Part shown: positions 43,934 to 53,808 of the stretch, in pieces
How positions within the stretch are numbered: the stretch's first letter is position 1
Layout: every line of letters begins with the position of its first letter
DNA from: Shewanella aquimarina
GTDB taxonomy: Bacteria > Pseudomonadota > Gammaproteobacteria > Enterobacterales > Shewanellaceae
Assembly (NCBI RefSeq): GCF_023349185.1
Contig: NZ_JAKIKY010000004.1
Coordinates: 124,001-188,000 of the forward strand
Length of the DNA: 64,000 nt
Direction: 5' to 3'
Program-made: the position numbers and the translations under genes
Notes under the pieces: model-generated
The model's input: the letters and a program-made list of their open reading frames with translations, nothing else
Database searches by the model: none
Told to the model about the DNA's origin: nothing

Positions 43934-44914
43934 TTAGCGGGTCATCTTCTTGACGAATACCACCACGAACAGGGCGATGGTAAAGCTGCCGGTGAAGGCC
44001 TCGACGGCGGCGATCGCCCGTGAATAGCCTATGGGGGTAAAGTCGCCATAGCCCAGAGTGGTAAAGGTGACGACAGAGTAGTAGATGCAGTTGAACAGCA
44101 GCGACAGGTTAGTGCTTAGATCGTTGTGCCAGTTGAAGACATGGATATTGCCGTCGTAGTTGAGGCCGGTAAACAGGTAGAGCAGAGCACAGATTAAGAT
44201 GAGCCCCATGGAGAAGCCTATCACCCGGGTGGGGGCCTCGCCATAGCCGCAGAAGATGTCGATCATCTTGGAGAGGATGCGCGAGTAGCTAAATTTGGGC
44301 ATCTGATGGCGGCGCATGGTGAGCTCTTTACGCAGGTAATCGCCGCCCATGGCAAACAGCCCCTCCCGCTCGGCGGCTTTACGCAGATCTCGGTAGATCT
44401 CCTCGGCCTGCTCGAAGTAATCCAGAGCGATCTCGGTTTCGCCCACCCTTTCCGCCTCGTTGGCCAGTCGCTCCTGTTTGAGCACCTTGCCTGTGTTGAT
44501 GTTCTCTATCTTGGCGCCGTTCCACTTGATCCCCAAGAGATTTGTACCCACCAGGTTGGCGCAGTGGACGTTGGCCTCGCGTAGATCTGCCTTCATCAGG
44601 CTGGCGTTTTGTAGGTTGAGGTTAAACATGTGCGCCCCCTGTAAATTGGCGCGATACAGCTCGGCGTGGCTCATGTCGAAGCCTGTCTTCTGATGGTGCC
44701 TCACTAGGTCGATGCCGGGCAGGTTAGCCCGCTTGAGGGAGATGCCCCTAAGCATGCCGCCATTGCGGGCGAAGGCCTCCAGACGGGCGACATCTTCCGG
44801 TTTATCTTTAATGATTTTGGGATCATGCCAATAGCAGAGCCCGGAGGCCTCGGCTGGCTCGGTGCAGGAGAAGCCTTCGTCTTCGTGATAGCAGCATTGG
44901 TTCGTCGGTTTCAT
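43934..44914 (-). CDS. Pentapeptide-repeat protein fused to a two-helix potassium channel pore
   Basis: A 326-residue protein. The N-terminus has a Cys/His cluster (Cys7, Cys8, His10, Cys17, Cys27, His30) that may bind a metal. Pentapeptide-type A(N/D)L repeats span about 55-140 (RANLPGIDL, YRANLQGAHMF, KADLREANVHCANL). A charged helical stretch (about 145-200) follows, then two transmembrane helices (about 230-250 and 298-322) around a K+ selectivity filter TLGYGD (286-291). The pore order is TM1 - filter - TM2, as in Kch/KcsA-type channels. The ligand and gating are unknown. Confidence 0.88.
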   Translation of the reverse strand: MKPTNQCCYHEDEGFSCTEPAEASGLCYWHDPKIIKDKPEDVARLEAFARNGGMLRGISLKRANLPGIDLVRHHQKTGFDMSHAELYRANLQGAHMFNLNLQNASLMKADLREANVHCANLVGTNLLGIKWNGAKIENINTGKVLKQERLANEAERVGETEIALDYFEQAEEIYRDLRKAAEREGLFAMGGDYLRKELTMRRHQMPKFSYSRILSKMIDIFCGYGEAPTRVIGFSMGLILICALLYLFTGLNYDGNIHVFNWHNDLSTNLSLLFNCIYYSVVTFTTLGYGDFTPIGYSRAIAAVEAFTGSFTIALFVVVFVKKMTR

Positions 44915-45103
44915 ATTGAACAGTATAGCCAGCCTGCCGAAAAGGGGCTGAATTCTCCCGTGCGACCATTGGGAGTGATAAAGGGGTTATTTTGCGATGA
45001 AATTCGCTCAATAAGCACTGCTTCGCCCCTATGCGAAAAGGGACGATTGCGTTAAAATAGCGCGTTTGCATTCCTGCCAATCGAGTTTTAAGTAGAAAGA
45101 GTC

Positions 45104-46202
45104 ATGTTTGAAGTCAATCCGGTTAAATTTAAAATCAAGGAGCTAGCCGAGCGCACCCAACTTCTTCGGGGGTATCTTTGACTATGATGCCAAGAGTGAG
45201 CGTCTAGAAGAAGTCAGTCGGGAGCTAGAGAGCGCCGAGGTTTGGAACAATCCTGAGAATGCCCAGGCCCTGGGTAAAGAGCGCGCCTCCCTAGAGGCCG
45301 TGGTCAAGACCATAGACGATATGGACAGCGGCCTTGAAGATGTGGAAGGCCTGCTGGAGCTGGCGGTGGAAGAGGAAGATGAAGACACCTTCAACGACGC
45401 CAATAGCGAGCTGGCCAGCCTAGAGAAGCGCCTAGAAGAGCTAGAGTTCCGTCGTATGTTCTCGGGGCCGAACGACGCCTCTGATTGCTACCTTGATATT
45501 CAATCGGGTTCTGGTGGTACCGAGGCTCAGGATTGGGCCAACATGGTGCTGCGTATGTATCTGCGCTGGGGCGAAGCCAAGGGCTACAAGCCTGAGCTTA
45601 TCGAAGTCACCGACGGCGACGTCGCCGGCATCAAGGGCGCCACCATCAAGTTTACCGGCGAGTACGCCTTCGGTTCATTGCGTACCGAAACCGGGGTACA
45701 CCGTCTAGTGCGTAAGTCGCCGTTCGACTCTTCGGGTAAACGTCACACCTCTTTCTGCTCTGTGTTTGTCTATCCGGAGATCGACGACTCTATCGAGATC
45801 GATATCAATCCGGCGGATCTGCGCATCGACGTCTACCGCGCCTCGGGCGCCGGTGGTCAGCACGTTAACCGTACCGAGTCTGCTGTGCGTATTACCCACT
45901 TGCCGACCAATACCGTGGTGCAGTGTCAGAACGATCGTTCACAGCACAAGAACAAAGACACGGCGATGAAACAGCTGAAAGCTAAGCTGTTTGAACTGGA
46001 AATGCATAAGCAAAACGCCGAGAAACAAGCCGCCGAAGACGCCAAGTCTGATATCGGCTGGGGCAGCCAGATCCGCTCATACGTGCTGGATGATGCCCGT
46101 ATCAAAGATCTGCGTACCGGCGTGGAAAACCGTAATACCCAGAGCGTCCTCGACGGCGATCTGGACAAGTTTATTGAAGCTAGCCTGAAATCTGGCCTTT
46201 AA
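45104..46202 (+). CDS. prfB: Peptide chain release factor 2 (programmed +1 frameshift)
   Basis: RF2 recognises UGA and UAA. The first frame runs from ATG 45104 for 25 codons to an in-frame TGA (45179-45181); a +1 shift after CTT (45176-45178) continues at GAC 45180 to give 365 residues, the family length. The site has an internal SD-like GGGGG (45168-45172), CTT, then TGAC, as in Escherichia. The stop-recognising SPF and the peptidyl-hydrolysis GGQ ([12 protein letters not shown]) are both present. lysS follows after 12 nt, an arrangement conserved in many Proteobacteria. Confidence 0.97.
45168..45182 (+). promoter_or_regulatory. prfB frameshift signal
   Basis: GGGGG-TAT-CTT-TGA-C: an upstream SD-like tract, the slippery CTT and the weak UGAC stop context. 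Low RF2 favours the +1 shift and restores synthesis, an established autoregulatory loop. Confidence 0.96.
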
Positions 46203-46214
46203 CGAGAGAAGAAG

Positions 46215-47717
46215 ATGACTGAACAAACTCAAGACGAAAACAAGTTAATTGCAGAGCGCCGTGCCAAGTTAGATCACGTTCGCGCTTCTTGCCCTGCTAA
46301 CGGTCACCCGAACAACTTCGATCGAAAACATAAGGCTGCCGACATCCAGGCCGAATATGGTCAATACAGCAAGGAAGAGCTGGAAGAGATGAATGTCCAG
46401 CGCTCTATCGCCGGTCGTATCATGGCTAAGCGTGGTCCCTTCCTGGTGATCCAGGACGTGAGCGGTCGCATCCAGGCCTATGCCGGTAAAGACGTTCAGA
46501 AAGATCTTAAGGCCAAGTACCAAGGTCTGGATATCGGTGACATTATCGGTGTGACCGGCCAGCTGCACCTGTCTGGCAAGGGCGACCTCTATGTCAACAT
46601 GGAAGAGTACCAGCTGCTGACCAAGGCGCTGCGTCCGTTGCCTGAGAAGTTCCACGGCCTGACCGACCAGGAGACCCGCTACCGTCAGCGTTATGTAGAC
46701 CTGATCGTGAACGAAGAGTCACGTGCGGCCTTCATCATGCGCTCTAAAGTGGTTACCGCTATCCGTAACTTCATGGTAAGCAAAGAGTTCATGGAAGTGG
46801 AAACCCCTATGATGCACAGCATCCCGGGTGGTGCTTCTGCGCGTCCTTTCATTACTCATCACAATGCGCTGGATATCGAGATGTACCTGCGTATCGCGCC
46901 TGAGCTATACCTCAAGCGTCTGGTGGTAGGTGGTTTCGAGCGTGTATTCGAGATCAACCGTAACTTCCGTAACGAAGGCCTGTCACCACGTCATAACCCA
47001 GAATTCACCATGATGGAATTCTATATGGCCTATGCCGACTACAAAGATCTGATGGACCTGACCGAAGAGATGCTCTCGTCAATCGCCAAAGATCTGTTGG
47101 GTGATACCAAGCTGCCATATGGCGATCACACTATCGATTTCGGCGGTCCATACGAGCGTCTGAGCATGCTGGACGCGATTAAGAAGTACAATCCAGACAA
47201 CGAGACCATTCAGTCTATGACCTATGAAGAGGTTAAAGACGTCGAGTTTATGCGTAACCTGGCCAAGAGCCTGGGCATGACTATCGAGAAGTTCTGGACC
47301 TGTGGTCAGCTGCTGGAAGAGATCTTCGGTGAAACCGCCGAGCCTAAGCTGATGCAGCCTACCTTCATCACAGGTTACCCGGCAGATATCTCGCCGCTGG
47401 CACGTCGTAACGACGAAAACCACTTCATTACCGACCGTTTCGAGTTCTTCATCGGTGGCCGTGAAGTGGCCAACGGCTTCAGCGAGCTGAACGACGCGGA
47501 AGATCAGGATAAGCGCTTCAAGGCGCAGGTAGATGCTAAAGACGCGGGTGATGACGAAGCCATGTTCTACGACGCCGACTACATCACGGCGCTGGAGCAC
47601 GGTCTGCCGCCGACTGCGGGCCAGGGTATCGGTATCGATCGTCTAGTGATGTTGTTTACCAACACTCACACCATTCGTGACGTGATCCTCTTCCCGGCAA
47701 TGCGCCCTCAGGGATAA
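46215..47717 (+). CDS. lysS: Lysyl-tRNA synthetase, class II
   Basis: A 500-residue lysine-tRNA ligase. N-terminal OB-fold (about 65-150), then the class II core with motif 2 [20 protein letters not shown] and motif 3 [10 protein letters not shown]. Matches Escherichia LysS/LysU along its length. GAGAGAAGAAG precedes the ATG, and prfB ends 12 nt upstream, so the two form an operon. Terminator at 47734. Confidence 0.97.
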   Translation: MTEQTQDENKLIAERRAKLDHVRASCPANGHPNNFDRKHKAADIQAEYGQYSKEELEEMNVQRSIAGRIMAKRGPFLVIQDVSGRIQAYAGKDVQKDLKAKYQGLDIGDIIGVTGQLHLSGKGDLYVNMEEYQLLTKALRPLPEKFHGLTDQETRYRQRYVDLIVNEESRAAFIMRSKVVTAIRNFMVSKEFMEVETPMMHSIPGGASARPFITHHNALDIEMYLRIAPELYLKRLVVGGFERVFEINRNFRNEGLSPRHNPEFTMMEFYMAYADYKDLMDLTEEMLSSIAKDLLGDTKLPYGDHTIDFGGPYERLSMLDAIKKYNPDNETIQSMTYEEVKDVEFMRNLAKSLGMTIEKFWTCGQLLEEIFGETAEPKLMQPTFITGYPADISPLARRNDENHFITDRFEFFIGGREVANGFSELNDAEDQDKRFKAQVDAKDAGDDEAMFYDADYITALEHGLPPTAGQGIGIDRLVMLFTNTHTIRDVILFPAMRPQG

Positions 47718-47733
47718 GCCATTACGCAACACT

Positions 47734-47763
47734 AAAAACCAGCCCCAGGGCTGGTTTTTTTAT
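47734..47763 (+). terminator. Terminator of prfB-lysS
   Basis: AAAAACCAGCCC, loop CA, GGGCTGGTTTTTTT. Confidence 0.93.
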
Positions 47764-47992
47764 CGCTATTGATTGGAGGCTAAATAACCATCCGAACAGA
47801 AGTTTTAGATTAAAGCACTGATAATCTACCTATTTTTAGTGTAAGATGGCTTAAGTTTCTCCACGAGCCATTTTTTGTCGCGGCTCGTATACTTTTGTTA
47901 ATTTAGGGTTAATTTTCTAGCGTTTGTGGGTGTCTATTAGCATGAATAGGCGATATGCTTGCAAATAGCGAAGGGAAGATGGGAGAGTGCTA

Positions 47993-48256
47993 GGGCCTGT
48001 TGACCTTTTGAGAACAATTTTTGTTCTAATTGAGCACGTTCAAATCGCGGCATGAGGCTTGAAGTATAGTTATTCTATATAAAAGCCGAGTAACAAAGAG
48101 TTGAACGTGCTCAAGACGAACCCTGCGGGCAGCGTCTGTATCATTTTTCTACTGCGTTATCGCTCATTGATGTAGCACACTAGATTACAATCGCTCTGCC
48201 TTGTATAAAAGCGATACAGAATACTGCAAAAATGAACGCGAAAGATAAACAGGCCC
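47993..48256 (+). mobile_element. Miniature inverted-repeat element, copy 1 (264 bp)
   Basis: A non-coding element nearly identical to 61210-61473 (four mismatches by eye, same orientation). The ends GGGCCTGTT/AACAGGCCC form terminal inverted repeats that extend imperfectly to about 29 bp. Internally TTGAGCACGTTCAA (48030-48043) is exactly complementary to 48101-48114, and AGAACAA/TTGTTCT (48011-48027) forms a hairpin. Left flank is TA; right flank is TT, where copy 2 has TA on both sides. The right end contains the ATG at 48232 that runs in frame into the next gene. A transposase for it is not in the window. Confidence 0.88.
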
Positions 48257-48285
48257 TTGTTCACGGTCACTCTCGGAGAAGGATA

Positions 48286-50766
48286 GTGATAGATATCAAG
48301 ATTCCAGATGATGCATTGCAAGATTGGCAGGAAGCGCTAGAGACCCTAGCCCTGGCATTTGACGGCAGTCTTTTTTTGCTGGCCTTAACCGCGACCGATG
48401 GCCTGACACCTATGCTCAGCCTGTGCGACGACACCGAGACACATCGCCAGAGTGTGAATCAGCTCTGCGCTCAGGGACTCACCCTGTTTCGCGACTATAT
48501 CGAACATCCCCATCATCCCCGTGAACCTGTCGATGTCGGCGGTATCATACTGCATCCGCTCTTCTGGCCGTCTCAGGCCCTCTTCGGCACCCTGTGTCTG
48601 GTGCCCAACGAACAGCCTCATCATGACAAGCAGCTAGACGTCTTAGTCAAACTGACCTGCCAGTCAATGCAATATGGGCTGGTTAACCTATACCAGGACC
48701 ATCGCCAGCAGTTGCTGCAACTTGCCCCGTCAGAGACTGCTAATGTGGACCTACAGCTCTTTATCGATAGCCTGCCTGAGCATGTATGGATGAAGGATGT
48801 TGCGGGGCGCTATGTGCTGATCAATCACAGTGTCGAGGTGGCTTGGGGAAGAAGTCGGCAGGAGCTGCTTAATCGCACCGACGATGAGATCTTTTCCCCC
48901 GAGGTGGCCGAAGAGTTTGTGCAGGGAGATTATGAGTCTATCGTGCGCGGCGTGCAGGTGACGGCCGCCGAGTGCGAGGCTAAAGATGTCGACCAGTCTA
49001 ACTCCTGGCTTGAGACCACTAAGGTCCCTGTCGTCTCGCCCGACGGCACCCTCGAGGGGGTGATCGGCATCTCCCGTAACATCACCTCCCATAAGGCGGC
49101 CCAGGAACAGCTGGAACTGGCCGCGAATATCTTCGAGAACTCGGTGGAAGGCGTGGTGATCACAGATGCCAACGGCAATATCGTCGAGGTTCATGGTGCC
49201 TTTACCGAGATCACCGGCTACAGCCGTGAAGAGGTGCTGGGAGAGAACCCACGCATCTTGAATTCCGGCCGCCACGACAAGGCCTTTTTCGAACGCCTGT
49301 GGCAATCCTTGCTAACCAATGGCAAGTGGCATGGCGAGATCTGGAACCGGCGCAAGAGTGGCGCCATCTATCCCGAGCAGCTGACCATCAGCTCCATGTA
49401 TGGCGACGACCACCAGGTGCGCTATTTCGTCGCCGTGTTCGCCGATATCTCGGCGCAGAAGCAGAGCGAGAAGGAGATGGCAAGGCTGGTGTATCACGAC
49501 CCACTGACCAAGCTGCCCAACCGCCTGATGCTGTCGGCCAACCTGGAACAGGAACTGCGCCACGCCGCCCGTGAAGAGACGCAACTGGCACTGATCTTCA
49601 TCGACGTGGATCTGTTTAAACATATTAACGATAGCTATGGCCATGTGACCGGCGATGCCATCCTAATGGAGGTGTCCAGGCGCCTGGAGCAGAAGCTGGG
49701 CGAGGAAGCCACCTTGGCCAGGCTAGGTAGTGACGAGTTTATTGCCGTACTGCCCCATGTGGAGAGTGACGACAGCGTCTCCCTCATGGTGAGCCGACTG
49801 CGCGAGGCCTTCGATGCGCCTTTTCTGCTGGATGATGAAGGCAGTGTGCGCCTGACCGCCAGCATGGGCGTGGCCATCTATCCCGGCGACGGTGATAGTG
49901 GCGACACCCTGCTGCGCAACGCCGATACCGCCATGCACAGGGCTAAGGCCAATGGCCGCAACAACTATGCCTTCTATACCCAGTCATTGACTCTGGCGTC
50001 GGTAGAGCACCTCAAGTTGCAGAGCGCCCTGCACGATGCCATCAGCAAGGATGCCTTCTATCTGGTGTATCAGCCCAAGCTGGCATTGGGCACTGGCCAA
50101 TGTGTCGGCTTCGAGGCGTTGCTGCGTTGGGAAGACCCGCAACTTGGGCTGATCTCGCCTGCGGTGTTCATCCCTGTGGCGGAAAATATCGGCCTGATCA
50201 ACGAGATAGGCCTCTGGGTGCTGAAGCAGGCAGCCGCCCAGGGGGCATCCTGGCTGGCCGAAGGGAAAACCTTCGGGCGGATATCTGTGAATGTGGCTGG
50301 GCCTCAGTTGCAACAGAAGCAGTTTTTCACTCAGGTCAAACAGGTGCTCGACGAGACGGGCTTGCCGCCCGAGTATCTGGAGCTCGAGGTGACCGAGAGC
50401 TGCATGATGTCCGACCCACTGGCGGTGATCGAGGTGCTAAAACAGCTGGGCGAGCTCGGCGTCGAGCTGTCGGTGGATGACTTCGGTACCGGCTATTCGT
50501 CGCTAAACTATCTGAAACGCCTGCCCATACATAAGTTGAAGATAGATCAGTCTTTCATTCGCGATATCCCAAGAGACGGCAACAACACGGCGATTGCTAA
50601 GGCGGTGATCGCTCTCGGTCATGCGCTGAACCTCTGCATCATAGCCGAAGGGGTCGAGACGCCTCAGCAGGCGGCCTTCCTGGAAGCGGCGGGATGTGAC
50701 CAGGCCCAGGGCTATCTCTACAGTAAGCCCAGGGTGGTCGATGAGCTGGATGAGTTTCTCGGCTAG
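48286..50766 (+). CDS. GAF/PAS-GGDEF-EAL c-di-GMP turnover protein
   Basis: 826 residues from GTG 48286, chosen because GGAGAAGG (48275-48282) precedes it; an in-frame ATG at 48232 inside the miniature element would add 18 residues but has no ribosome site. In numbering from 48232: GAF-like N-terminus (about 20-160), PAS domains (about 175-290 and 300-410), GGDEF domain with GSDEF (499-503) in place of GG[DE]EF, and EAL domain with EALLRW (628-633), DFGTGYSSLNYLKRLP and KIDQSFIRD. The EAL part looks complete, so phosphodiesterase activity is likely; the cyclase motif is degenerate. No transmembrane segment. Confidence 0.93.
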   Translation: MIDIKIPDDALQDWQEALETLALAFDGSLFLLALTATDGLTPMLSLCDDTETHRQSVNQLCAQGLTLFRDYIEHPHHPREPVDVGGIILHPLFWPSQALFGTLCLVPNEQPHHDKQLDVLVKLTCQSMQYGLVNLYQDHRQQLLQLAPSETANVDLQLFIDSLPEHVWMKDVAGRYVLINHSVEVAWGRSRQELLNRTDDEIFSPEVAEEFVQGDYESIVRGVQVTAAECEAKDVDQSNSWLETTKVPVVSPDGTLEGVIGISRNITSHKAAQEQLELAANIFENSVEGVVITDANGNIVEVHGAFTEITGYSREEVLGENPRILNSGRHDKAFFERLWQSLLTNGKWHGEIWNRRKSGAIYPEQLTISSMYGDDHQVRYFVAVFADISAQKQSEKEMARLVYHDPLTKLPNRLMLSANLEQELRHAAREETQLALIFIDVDLFKHINDSYGHVTGDAILMEVSRRLEQKLGEEATLARLGSDEFIAVLPHVESDDSVSLMVSRLREAFDAPFLLDDEGSVRLTASMGVAIYPGDGDSGDTLLRNADTAMHRAKANGRNNYAFYTQSLTLASVEHLKLQSALHDAISKDAFYLVYQPKLALGTGQCVGFEALLRWEDPQLGLISPAVFIPVAENIGLINEIGLWVLKQAAAQGASWLAEGKTFGRISVNVAGPQLQQKQFFTQVKQVLDETGLPPEYLELEVTESCMMSDPLAVIEVLKQLGELGVELSVDDFGTGYSSLNYLKRLPIHKLKIDQSFIRDIPRDGNNTAIAKAVIALGHALNLCIIAEGVETPQQAAFLEAAGCDQAQGYLYSKPRVVDELDEFLG

Positions 50767-50835
50767 ACGCAGAATGAGTGCTCGCTTCGGCGCTTGAGCT
50801 AGCTATTAAGTTAGCGTTTGAGTTAGCGTTTAATG

Positions 50836-51495
50836 CTAGCCGAGCGTCTTAAGCGGGCGAACCTCGCCCGGCTGTAACGTTCCCAAGTGAATATCGCCGA
50901 TGCGCACCCTGACTAACCTGAGGGTGGCAAAGCCTACGGCGGCGGTCATCTTGCGTAGCTGACGATTCTTACCCTCTGTGATGGTGATCGCCAGCCAGCT
51001 GGTGGGGCCGTGACGAGCATCCCTGATCTTGCGCCCTCTGCCTGGCAAGTTAGGTGCCTGCGCCAGCCTCTGTGCCCGGCAGGGCAGGGTAAGGTATTTT
51101 TCCCCCTTGATTCCTATCTCAACTCCCTCGCAGAGACTGGCGATAGCCTGATCGGTGATCTCGCCATCGAGCTGCAGATAGTATTCCTTCTCGACCGACT
51201 TGCTGCGCACCGCATGGCTGGTCTTGCCGTTTGTGGTCAGCAGCAGTAGCCCCTCTGAATCATGATCCAGCCGACCGATCGCCATGATACCGCTTGGAAA
51301 GTCGGCCAGCTCGCCCAGCAGGGGCTTACGTTTGCGCCGCTCGGCGACAAACTGGCTCAGGTAGCCATAGGGTTTGTAGATCATGAAATGCTGAGGCTGA
51401 GTGGTATCTTGCGCCTCTGTGCTTGTATGTTCTGATGACCCAGGTGCTGCCTGCATGTGCGTCTGATTGGATGTCTGATTGAGCGTCACTGACAT
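50836..51495 (-). CDS. rluE: 23S rRNA pseudouridine synthase RluE
   Basis: A 219-residue RsuA/RluB/E/F-family synthase. Catalytic Asp77 lies in GRLDHDSEGLLLLT. The core (HFMIYKPYGYLSQF, GKNRQLRKMTAAVGF) and the lack of an S4 domain fit RluE, which modifies U2457 of 23S rRNA in Escherichia. A polar N-terminal extension of about 35 residues (Ser/Thr/Gln-rich) is longer than usual. Specificity is inferred from similarity. Confidence 0.86.
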   Translation of the reverse strand: MSVTLNQTSNQTHMQAAPGSSEHTSTEAQDTTQPQHFMIYKPYGYLSQFVAERRKRKPLLGELADFPSGIMAIGRLDHDSEGLLLLTTNGKTSHAVRSKSVEKEYYLQLDGEITDQAIASLCEGVEIGIKGEKYLTLPCRAQRLAQAPNLPGRGRKIRDARHGPTSWLAITITEGKNRQLRKMTAAVGFATLRLVRVRIGDIHLGTLQPGEVRPLKTLG

Positions 51496-51684
51496 AGGTT
51501 TCTCTGTGATGAAGGGCAGGGCTAGCTTACCACGAATGGCGTGTTGATTTTACCATCAGATTAATAATGACAACGCTGTCATTTGTGGTTATAGTAATGT
51601 TAATTTCTCTTGTCGCCGCTCAGCTGTGATGCTGACAGGCGTCGAGAGAGCGCGTTAATTACCAGGGCCGAGACGAATCAAATC

Positions 51685-52491
51685 ATGCAAATTGTTATTC
51701 TAAGAGACAGCGACGAGGTGGCCGAATATGGCGCCAATCTCATCATCAATCAGCTTAAGCGTAAGCCGGACTCGGTCCTGGGACTGGCGACGGGATCGAC
51801 CCCTGTATCCCTCTATCAGCGCCTAATTGTCGCCAACCAGGCCGGGACTGTCTCTTTCAAGGCCGTGACCAGCTTTAATTTAGATGAGTACCTGGGTTTA
51901 GCGGCTAGTCATCCCCAGAGTTATCGCTACTTCATGAATAGCCAGCTGTTTGATGCCATAGATATCGATAAGGCCAACACCCATGTGCCGCCTGGAGATG
52001 CCGAGGATCCCATCGCCGCCTGTGAAGCCTATGAGGCGCAGATCCAGGCCGCTGGCGGTATCGACATTCAGCTGCTCGGCATAGGGCGCAACGGGCATAT
52101 CGGCTTCAACGAGCCCTCATCGGGTTTGATGTCACGCACCCGGGTGAAGACGTTGACCAAGGCGACCATTGAAGATAACGCCCGCTTCTTCGGCGAGGGG
52201 GAATATCAACCCCACCTGTCGATCACCATGGGGATAGGCACTATCCTAGATGCTAGAAAGGTACTGCTGCTGGCAACCGGCGAGAGCAAGGCCGAGGCGA
52301 TTCGCGCCGCGGTAGAGGGCGCCCTAAGTGCGTCCTGTCCCGCATCTGCGCTACAGCTGCATCGCGACGCCGTGTTGGTGATCGATGAGGCGGCGGCATC
52401 TAAGTTGGCCGACAAGGCGTTCTATCGTCATATCGAGGTGGAAAACCAGCAGCTGCAGGCAAGACTGGCCGCACTGAAGGTCAATCGCTAA
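51685..52491 (+). CDS. nagB: Glucosamine-6-phosphate deaminase
   Basis: 268 residues from ATG 51685; the frame is open further upstream but with no start of quality. Converts glucosamine-6-phosphate to fructose-6-phosphate and ammonia. Motifs: GLATGSTP (33-40), Asp67 in FNLDEY, and [13 protein letters not shown] (132-144) with His138 and Glu143. The Asn at 136 is the version seen in Gram-positive NagB; Escherichia has Asp here. It is not in a nag cluster, and the neighbours give no amino-sugar context. A terminator follows at 52569. Confidence 0.9.
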   Translation: MQIVILRDSDEVAEYGANLIINQLKRKPDSVLGLATGSTPVSLYQRLIVANQAGTVSFKAVTSFNLDEYLGLAASHPQSYRYFMNSQLFDAIDIDKANTHVPPGDAEDPIAACEAYEAQIQAAGGIDIQLLGIGRNGHIGFNEPSSGLMSRTRVKTLTKATIEDNARFFGEGEYQPHLSITMGIGTILDARKVLLLATGESKAEAIRAAVEGALSASCPASALQLHRDAVLVIDEAAASKLADKAFYRHIEVENQQLQARLAALKVNR

Positions 52492-52568
52492 GCTCTGTTC
52501 ACTCAGGCCAGCCTTACTTAAGTTAGTCTCACTCTGCTGTTTATCGTCGAGTGTTGTACGTCGGTGTA

Positions 52569-52599
52569 AAGCGCGTCACCATCTGTGATGCGCTTTTTT
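52569..52599 (+). terminator. Terminator downstream of nagB
   Basis: AAGCGCGTCAC (52569-52579), loop CATCT, GTGATGCGCTT (52585-52595) with one G-T pair, then TTTTTT. Confidence 0.88.
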
Positions 52600-52769
52600 G
52601 TTTATGTGGGGAGAGCTGGCGTCGCAACGCCTTGTTAATTATCCACTCTTGTTTCATTTTAATCGCGCGATGGCTTTCCTGTCGCCGCAATCTTGACTAT
52701 GTTATGACAAGTAGCGCAAGCCCTGAGCAGATCTTTGGGGCAGCTTGTGCCAGTCCTAAGGAACTCGTC

Positions 52770-53306
52770 ATGCTAAAGAAACTCTTGATACTCGTGTTGC
52801 TGCTAGCCTCGTCCCCCTTTATTGCCGCCCTCTTTATCGAAGAAGATTATCGTGTGGATACCCAGGTCGTCATAGATAGACCCAATGAGCAGGTGTTCGA
52901 CTTCCTGAGAAGGCTCAAAAATCAGGATCAGTTCAGCGTGTGGGCCAAGATGGATCCGGCCATGGAGCAATACTATCGCGGCGAGGATGGTACTGTGGGG
53001 TTCGTCTCCGGCTGGCGCAGCGATAATCCCGATGTGGGTTCGGGCGAGCAGGAGATCATGGCGATCTTTCCCGGCAAGCGTATCGAATATGAGCTGAGAT
53101 TTAAGGCACCCTTCGAGGCGGTCTCGCCCGCCTATATCACCACAGATGCCCTGGGGCCAAATCAGACCGAGGTGCATTGGGGCTTTAGCGGCCACATGGC
53201 TTATCCAATGAACATACTGCTGCCGCTGATGCAGGTGGATGCCATGGTCGAGCGGGATCTCAGCCAGGGGCTGAGTAACCTCAAGACCCTACTCGAGAGC
53301 AAGTGA
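52770..53306 (+). CDS. SRPBCC-fold protein with N-terminal hydrophobic segment
   Basis: 178 residues from ATG 52770, which has AAGGA 7 nt upstream; the frame is open earlier without a ribosome site. An N-terminal signal anchor (MLKKLLILVLLLASSPFIAALF) is followed by a START/polyketide-cyclase-like domain (VDTQVVIDRPNEQVFDFLRRLKNQDQFSVWAKMDP, TEVHWGFSGHMAYPMNI). The family binds hydrophobic ligands; the ligand is unknown. It is adjacent to the cupin gene with shared stop/start bases. Confidence 0.83.
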   Translation: MLKKLLILVLLLASSPFIAALFIEEDYRVDTQVVIDRPNEQVFDFLRRLKNQDQFSVWAKMDPAMEQYYRGEDGTVGFVSGWRSDNPDVGSGEQEIMAIFPGKRIEYELRFKAPFEAVSPAYITTDALGPNQTEVHWGFSGHMAYPMNILLPLMQVDAMVERDLSQGLSNLKTLLESK

Positions 53307-53323
53307 ACCTGAGAGAGATGGCG

Positions 53324-53641
53324 ATGGAAAAGCACAACTTCTTTACGTCTTTGCCGGAGGATCTAACCCTAGAGGCGTTCGAACCCTTGGTGGAAACTGG
53401 CGGCGTGTTGATCGAGCGTATCGTCTCTAAGGCCCACCGCACGCCAGAGGGGCAATGGTACGATCAGGACAGAAACGAGTGGGTCATGGTGCTCCAAGGG
53501 GAGGCGACCCTAGTGTTCGAGGGCGCCGAGGTGGTGCACCTTAAGGTGGGCGATCACCTTAATATTCCTGCCCACTGTCGCCACAGGGTCAGTTGGACCA
53601 GCGAGCAGGAGGAGACCCTCTGGCTGGCGGTGCATTATTGA
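53324..53641 (+). CDS. Cupin-domain protein
   Basis: 105 residues from ATG 53324 (GAGAGAG upstream). A GTG at 53303 overlaps the previous stop and is an alternative. A single cupin barrel is seen: EWVMVLQGEATLVFEGAEVVHLKVGDHLNIPAHCRHRV, with His residues (PAHCRH) likely to bind a metal. Probably coexpressed with the SRPBCC protein. Substrate unknown. Confidence 0.82.
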   Translation: MEKHNFFTSLPEDLTLEAFEPLVETGGVLIERIVSKAHRTPEGQWYDQDRNEWVMVLQGEATLVFEGAEVVHLKVGDHLNIPAHCRHRVSWTSEQEETLWLAVHY

Positions 53642-53808
53642 GTATATGGCGACCGGCATTAGTTAAAGCCGAGGCTCGAGTGGTATCTGAGCCTGATGAA
53701 TGGCTGGCTTGGTGAAAAAACGCGCGATATCGAAGTGTTTTGTGAGCCAGGTCTGTTATAATCGCGCCCCTAATTTTTATCTATCTGTGATCTGATTCGA
53801 GACTCCTC

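Noticed and set aside
47991..48258. TA target-site duplication at copy 1
   Set aside because: Left flank is TA but right is TT. A decayed duplication is possible, but only copy 2 shows TA on both sides, so I do not claim it for copy 1.
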